Source: Thinopyrum elongatum (taxonomy: Eukaryota > Streptophyta > Magnoliopsida > Poales > Poaceae). From it: a stretch of DNA of 64,000 nt. Positions within the stretch are counted from its first letter, which is position 1. Every line of letters starts with the position of its first letter. This document shows, one piece after another, positions 58,301 through 64,000 of the stretch. Below the pieces are notes generated by a model. The model had not been told where the DNA came from. It searched no databases and was given only the letters and a program-made list of their open reading frames with translations. Made by a program: the position numbers and the translations under genes. The stretch spans positions 296,062,362 to 296,126,361 of the forward strand of contig CM022303.1 in assembly GCA_011799875.1 (NCBI GenBank), in the 5' to 3' direction.

Positions 58301-59742
58301 CTCCCCGGCTCGTTGTCGTGCCCGCAGCAGCAGTAGCTCGGCGCAGGAGTAGCATCCCGACGTAGCTCCTCCCCAGCACGTCGCTGTGCCCGCAACAACA
58401 GCAGCTCGACACCGCTGGGGCCTCCTCGCGGTGCACCACCACCAATGCCTGGGCGTGGCTCTCCTGAGAGAGGAGAGAAACTGGTCGGTGGAGATGGTGA
58501 GCGGGGAGAGGTTACCTCAGGGAGGAGAGCTGGGCGGTGGGGAACGGCGGGGATCGCTGGAATCTGGCGGCAGCGTGGGGTGGAGAAAGGGGATCAAGGA
58601 AGACGAGAGAGATGGGATCCAATGGGGTGTGTGTGTGCGTGGGTTGGGCGTGGGTGTGTGTGCATCGTGGGTGGGGCCCGGGGCTGTGTGGGTCGTGGGC
58701 GGGTGTGTGCGAAGTCATCGATCCATGGGATCGATCCGTGGCATGCGTTTCTTCTTTGCCGTCTGCCGGGCGCGGGGGCGGCCGTTAGATACGTTAGGTT
58801 ATTTTCTTTGCCGTCTGCTTTCGAGCTCTTTGCCGTCTGCTAGCAGATGGCAAAGAAAGTGGCTGTTAGGTCATTCTCATTAGTGGGCCACCCACCCTCT
58901 TTGCCATCTGCTAGCAGATGGCAAAGATTCTATGGCGTCAGCTAGCTGACGGCAAAGAGCAGGCTGACGGCAAACACCCTCTTTGCCGTCCGCTCTTTCT
59001 TTGCCGTCAGCTTTCTGTAAGTTGATGGCAAAGACCTTCTTTGCCGTCAGCTAGCAGACGACAAAGAGCTGGCTGACGGCAAAGATCCTGATTCTAGTAG
59101 TGTTTGCAGATTATCAATACCAAATGAAGTCCAAATGCCACAAAACTTTTTGGAGATTTTTTTTCTGGACAGAAGACACCCAGGGAGCCAAAGAAGTGCA
59201 CCAGAGGGGGCCCGTGGGGCCCACTAGGCACCAGGGTGTGCCAGAAGGCCCAGGCGCGCCCTAGTGGATAGTGGTGCGCACGGGAGGCTTCTCCACCGAC
59301 TATCAGATCTATAAATACTATAAAATCCCAAAAACCCTAGGGGAGTCAACGAAACACAATTCCAGCCGCCGCATGTTCTAGAACCACGAGATCCAATCTA
59401 GAGGACTTTTCCAGCACTCTGCCGGAGGGGTCAACTATCACGGAGGGGTTCTTCATAAACACCCTTGCCCCTCCGATGATGCGTGAGTAGTTAACCACAG
59501 ACCTATGGGTCCGTAGGTAGTAGCTCGATGGCTTCTTCTCTCTTTTTGATCTTCAATACAATGTTCTCGTCGATGTTCTTGGAGATCTATTTGATGTAAT
59601 GACTTTTTGCAGTGTGTTTGTTGGGATCCGATGAATTGTGAGTTTATGATCAGATCTATCCATGAATATTATTCGAGTCTTTGCTGAACTCTTTTATGCA
59701 TGATTGTTATAGCCTCGTATGTCTTCTCTGAAACATGGGTTC
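55398..59742 (+). mobile_element. LTR Z2 (5' part), interrupted by a CACTA element and truncated by element E
   Basis: Starts TGATACGTCACCAACG, as in Z1, with 5' neighbour CCCGC. Pieces 55,398-55,563 and 59,103-59,742 join to follow Z1 up to about its base 770, where element E is inserted. TATA box TATAAATA at 59,310-59,317. The rest would lie beyond element E. Confidence 0.9.
55564..59102. mobile_element. Non-autonomous CACTA transposon with TTTGCCGTC subterminal repeats
   Basis: 3,539 bp, with ends CACTACAGGAATCAGG and (inverted) CACTACTAGAATCAGG and TTT duplications at 55,561-55,563 and 59,103-59,105. The subterminal 300 bp at each side carry many direct and inverted TTTGCCGTC and GACGGCAAA copies, where the transposase of such elements binds. 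The interior (about 55,950-58,750) has no transposase motif. A GC-rich, Ala/Gly-coding stretch at 58,200-58,750 could be captured host DNA but is not recognised. Confidence 0.9.
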
Positions 59743-60265
59743 TGTTGGGGATATTACTACTGGGTATAAACCGGCCAGGAGAGGCCGGGTTATCCCCATA
59801 ATGAGTTATTATACTTGAAGCCCACCTGGACAAAGATGGAGGCGCTTTATGAAGGCCCGGGGCCCAACGGCGGATTAAGGCCTGTAGACATAAACCGACA
59901 TTGATATGTAAACTTGTGTTATAAGATAGAAAGAGTAGAGACCGAGCCGGAGAGGTTCATGAGCCGGCCTCAGGATCCTGTAAACCGACGGGCGTCAACC
60001 CATGTATATAAGGGGACGACCCGGCGGCGGTTTGAGAAGGACAGACAACAACTCGAGAGCCAGGCATAGCGGATTCGCTCCCTGGTCATCGAAACCCTAG
60101 CAATTCCACAACAACTGGATTAGGCCTTTACCTTCACCGCAAGGGGCCGAACCAGTATAACTCTCTGCGTCCCTTGTCCGCCTTAACCCCTTTAAGCTAA
60201 CCCGTCATGATGGCTTCACGACTAAGTCCTTTCTCTAGGACACCTGCCATGACAAAACCACGACA
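59743..60265 (+). repeat. 5' LTR of element E
   Basis: 523 bp, TGTTGGGGATATT...CCACGACA. TATA box TATATAAGG at 60,005-60,013. The 3' boundary is set by the PBS two bases later; its partner LTR is not in the window. Confidence 0.85.
60005..60013 (+). promoter_or_regulatory. LTR E TATA box
   Basis: TATATAAGG in the middle of the LTR, in the element's own orientation; likely core promoter. Confidence 0.6.
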
Positions 60266-60267
60266 GT

Positions 60268-60285
60268 TGGCGCCCACCGTGGGGC
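60268..60285 (+). other. Primer-binding site of element E
   Basis: TGGCGCCCACCGTGGGGC, two bases after the LTR. The sequence is partly self-complementary (GCGCCCAC/GTGGGGC). Confidence 0.8.
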
Positions 60286-60353
60286 TATCGCACGATGGTT
60301 TTGAGTTCTTAGAGGGCAGCTTCGAAGGACTCAAGGGATACGCTGTGGGCCGG

Positions 60354-63300
60354 ATGACCAAAAGTCGTCGTGGCAAGCTCTACATCGACGACGCAGGCTA
60401 GGGCCCCGAGGCCGGCTCGATTGAGTACGGGTACCGGGTCCCCTTCGGCGGCATTCACGTGTTCATTGGCAAGATTCTCGAACCGGGCCCTGAGCCGGAC
60501 ATCTGCACCGACATCATCGAAACGGCTCAGCGTGCGAGGTCTGCCAAGGTTAAGCCTGTCATGAAGCATGCCTTCGTGGGAGTCATCCACGGAGTGGAAT
60601 CTGAAGATGGATCGGAGTATGATGGCGAAACCATTGTTTATTCCGGTGACGAGTCATCTACTGGAGAGACCGAGTCATTGTACCAGCTGCAAGATGGCCG
60701 GTTTGGTGGTTGTTCCGATGGCGACAGTATTCCGGACTCTCTCGACCCGCCAAGCCGGGTTGCGATCTTCATGGACGGTACGCAGTCAGCGCCACAATCT
60801 TCGACCGCTGCGGCGATGATCTCCGGTTCAGCAGCGATGACGGCCGCTGGGGCAGGAGGCCCTGCGCTATCACCAGCTCAGGCTCTGTCCGATTTATTCG
60901 ACGCCTTGGCAGCACTGTTAGCGACCGATGTCCGCCCGGCGGATCAGGAGCGGTACAACGCAGAAGTGGCGAAGGTGAAGGATCAGATAGCCCAAGCCAA
61001 GATGGATCTGGCAGCTGAAAACACCAGGATGGCTGCAGAGCGGGCTGAGTTAGATGCACAGGCCTATCAGCTTACATTGGATCGGAACGCGTCAAATGAT
61101 GTAATGAGGAGACGGTACCGGTCTCACCTGCCCCCGGTTTATGAAGCCAGGAATCTCTTCAACACGCCAGTGGTAAACCGGGTAGAAGCGCCTGGAACGG
61201 GGACGCCGGTTCAGCCACGCGCAATGGATCCGCCTCTTCATAATATGCCATCCCAGCATGTGCCCACGCCTCCGGGTCATTACTCCAACCCCTTGGATAA
61301 CATAGTCGCGGCCGCTTCACGATTGGCGGCCCTTCCAGTCGATGGAGAGTCCCCTGTAGCGGTGGAGACGCGACGGGCTAGGGAGCTCCTTCAGACAGCT
61401 TTAACTCAGCAACAGGCTTATTCGTACAGTCGCGAGAGGATTCATTCCACCCCCCGCCCAAGCCGGAGTTACAGCAGGCACGTTGATGAACCGGCTGTGT
61501 CTAGCAGCGCCCGCGATCGTAATCTGCTACGAGGCCATAACCTTACGGGTGGCGGTGTTGATGTTCAGGATGTGATGGACCGTGCTAGGGCACGTCGAGA
61601 GGCTGAGTTAGTAGCACAGAACACGGCCCGTCAGCTTACTTCGGTTCGTCCAACAACTCCGGTGGAACCAGGGGTTACCTCCAGCTCTTTGGGGGTGCCG
61701 TGTCTCGTCCCAGCATTACGCAATGTACGGCTGCCCAAGGACTTCAAGGGCCCATGTAAAGTGCCGAATTACACTGCCGATTTATCCCCCGAGTCGTGGG
61801 TGGAGAGTTATGAGATGGCGATGGAGATGCTGGACGTAGATGACGCGGCATGTGCTAAGTACTTCACCATGATGTTGGAAGGGACAGCTCGCACTTGGTT
61901 GAAAAATCTACCAGCTAACTCCATTGGGTCATGGGCCGAGCTAAGAGCCCGGTTTATTCAGAATTTCAAAGACACGTGCAAGCAGCCCATGTCAATTGTG
62001 GATTTAGCTGCCTATGTCCACGAGGAAGGAGAATCAACAACCCATTGGGTGCGCCGGGTTTCAGAGATTTTGCATTCATCGGACCGCATCAACGCTGATA
62101 TGGCCGTTTTGACGTTGGAAGGCAATTGCCGGTTTACGCCTCTTAAATTGAAGCTGGTTCGGCTCAAGCGACATTGCAATGACATGGGGATGCTTATGGC
62201 AGCTCTGGTGAATTACGCCGACTCTGATAGTACCAAGGACCCTGAATCTGATGATGACAAGATAGGAAAGGGAAAGAAGGGGGGCAGCACCAAAGGGCAG
62301 CAGCATAACTCGGCGGGGCATGGAAACATCGATAAGCGTAAAGCGGATAACAGTTCAGATTCTGTAGCTAATACCAACGCGCAGGGTAATGGCCAGCGTC
62401 GGAAGGGTAAACCGCCCCCGCGTGGAAGAGAACCAAGTCCCAATCTGGAGCGCCTGAATTACCTGTTGAACCAGCCCTGCCCAAAGCACGGATCGCGGGA
62501 CAATCCGGCCACGCACCTCTGGAAGGATTGTTACATTATGCGAGAATTCAAAGATTCGGATTTTTTCCGGAATGATAATGGACCGGCTTGCGGTTCAGGC
62601 CCTGGGTCTCATGGGCCGGGTTATGGTGGAGGCAGTTCCGGTTCAGGATTCCATGGTAATCAAAGCGGACATGGCAATCAAGGCAATCAAGGCAACCAAG
62701 GTGGTTATAATCATCAGGGGAACCAACAGCAGCAGCAGCAGTCCGGTTACCAGAGCAACCCGAAGCAGTTAAACAGTGGGCAGTACCATGTCTTCACCAC
62801 CAGCCTGTGCAAGCGCGATCAGAAGCTTCATGAAAGGGCAGTGAACTCCGTTGAACCGGTGGTGCCCCGTTACTTACGCTGGTCTGAACAGCCCATTGTG
62901 TGGAGTCGAGAGGATCATCCACCTCGGGTTGATAATCCGGGTCATCTGGCGTTGGTGGTGGCACCTCAGGTGGGAGGTTACAAGTTCACTAAAGTACTCA
63001 TGAATGGGGGGAGTAGTATTAATATCCTTTATTATGAAACCTTCCGTCGCATGGGGTTAACAGATAAAAATCTTAAACCGTCCAGCACGGTCTTCCATGG
63101 TGTGGTGCCTGGTAAATCGGCGTATCCGGTCGGTAAGATAGCTCTGGAGGTTGCTTTTGGTGATGAGCATGATTCAAGATCAGAAACATTGACCTTTGAA
63201 GTGGTGAAAATCAAGAGCCCGTATCATGCCCTGTTTGGGCGGCCGGCTTATGCTAAATTCATGGCGAGGCCCTGTTATGTTTATCTGCAGCTCAAGATGC

Positions 63301-63581
63301 CGGGTCATAAGGGGACCATCACGGTACATGGGAGTCGTAAGATCGCTTTGGAATGTGAAGAAGGTGATGCGGCTTATGCGGAGTCGGTTTGTGCAACAGA
63401 GGAGTTGAAGTTTTACAAAGAAAATGTTGATCCGGCAAATATGACTTCCTTGAAGAAGCCAACTACAGAGCATGATCCGGCCTTGAAGTTTAAGTCGGCT
63501 GATGAGACTAAGCTGGTTGATTTCGTTCCTGGCGATTCATCCCAGCAGTTCAGCATCAGCGCTACCTTGGATCCGAAATAG
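60354..63581 (+). pseudogene. Element E gag and aspartic protease, ending at a premature TAG
   Basis: The frame 60,459-63,581 (1,040 codons) is open. The same frame extends upstream to ATG 60,354 (MTKSRRGKLYIDDAG) but is broken by TAG at 60,399-60,401. Ala-rich coiled N-terminal part (AKMDLAAENTRMAAERAELD); capsid region from residue ~420 (LPKDFKGPCKVPNYTADLSP, WLKNLPANSIGSWAELRARF); zinc-binding-like CPKHG...HLWKDC; Gly/Asn/Gln-rich stretch near 62,600-62,760. In the protease the active site reads VLMNGGSSINILY: Asn replaces the catalytic Asp (codon 63,003). TAG at 63,579-63,581 stands where Gln would lead into RT. Confidence 0.88.
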
Positions 63582-64000
63582 GAAAGCGCGCTCATCGAGT
63601 TCATCCGTGAGAACCGGGACATCTTTGCGTGGAAGCCTTCTGACATGCCAGGTGTACCGAGGGAACTCGCTGAGCACACTCTTAATGTTGATCCCAAGTT
63701 TAAACTGGTCAAGCAGTTTCTCCACCGGTTCAATGAAGAAAGACGCAAGGCTATTGGTGAGGAAGTGGCCAGGCTCTTGGCAGCTGGCTTTATTGTGGAG
63801 GTATTTCATCCTGAGTGGTTGGCTAATCCGGTGCTAGTACTTAAGAAAAATGGCACTTGGCGTATGTGTGTGGACTACACAGATTTGAACAAGGCTTGTC
63901 CAGCGGATCCTTTTGCCCTCCCTCGTATTGATCAAATCATTGATGCTACGGCGGGTTGCGAGCGTTTGAGTTTTCTGGATGCGTATTCTGGCTACCATCA
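63582..64000 (+). pseudogene. Element E reverse transcriptase, start only
   Basis: In frame after the TAG: ESALIEFIRENRDIFAWKPS, DMPGVPRELAEHTL, RMCVDYTDLNKACPADPFAL and LSFLDAYSGYH, the conserved RT fingers and first palm Asp. The catalytic YxDD box lies beyond the window. Confidence 0.88.

Larger units (their letters stand above)
59743..64000 (+). mobile_element. Element E: Ty3/gypsy retrotransposon, 5' part
   Basis: 5' LTR, PBS, gag, protease and the first ~140 codons of RT on the plus strand; the element continues past the window. It is inserted in LTR Z2 after GGTTC (59,738-59,742). Its gag, LTR and PBS differ from the A-D group. Confidence 0.9.

Noticed and set aside
58386..58883. 165-codon GC-rich frame in the CACTA interior
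   Set aside because: Low-complexity composition, several overlapping frames equally open, no domain; it ends in the subterminal repeats.

Overview
The window looks like gene-poor intergenic DNA from a large grass genome, most likely Triticeae (wheat, barley or Aegilops). The reasons are the nested Ty3/gypsy LTR retrotransposons, Stowaway-type MITEs, CACTA elements with TTTGCCGTC subterminal repeats, and LTR ends of the TGATACGTC...GCATCA type. There is no prokaryotic gene organisation. Family names are not asserted; boundaries rest on LTR ends, 5-bp target-site duplications (TSDs), primer-binding sites (PBS) and polypurine tracts (PPT) read directly.

Layout. (1) 1-26,463 is a three-deep nest on the minus strand. 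Element A (1-4,414 plus 23,542-26,463, 3' end outside the window) was split in gag by element B (4,415-23,541, TSD CCGGG). B was split in gag by element C (14,719-22,006, TSD GCGCC) and in pol by a solo LTR, Z1 (7,507-9,112, TSD GCCTT). (2) 26,464-35,138 is lower-copy DNA with simple repeats, a decayed coiled-coil gene (30.2-30.9 kb) and a spliced gene or pseudogene with B3-like DNA-binding domains (32.1-34.9 kb) whose first coding intron holds a MITE inside a MITE. (3) 35,139-41,960 is a complete, minus-oriented, non-autonomous LTR element, Z (TSD CCGAT). (4) 42.2-44.0 kb is a second B3-like gene whose upstream region matches that of the first. (5) 44.1-48.0 kb is tandemly repeated transposon DNA ending in a CACTA-like terminus. 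(6) 49,529-55,397 is the 3' half of element D, related to A and B. (7) From 55,398 an LTR of family Z (Z2) interrupts D. Z2 was hit by a 3.5-kb CACTA element (55,564-59,102, TSD TTT) and by element E (59,743 to beyond 64,000), a plus-strand gypsy element with 5' LTR, PBS, gag, protease and the start of reverse transcriptase.

The most interesting signal is in the A/B/C/D group. Elements B, C and D each have, between pol and the 3' LTR, a TATA-box-led open region running opposite to gag-pol. Extra antisense ORFs are known from the Tat lineage of plant gypsy elements. In C and D, however, the antisense protein reads as a basic N-terminus, a domain resembling the plant B3 DNA-binding fold, and an acidic serine-rich tail, which is the architecture of a transcription factor. 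B has an unrelated or scrambled ORF in the same slot.

Nearly all coding regions are broken, commonly by TAG or TGA codons one transition away from Gln, Arg or Trp codons, as expected of methylated, silenced repeats. No intact autonomous transposon and no clearly intact host gene is visible; the second B3-like gene is the best candidate for a functional locus.
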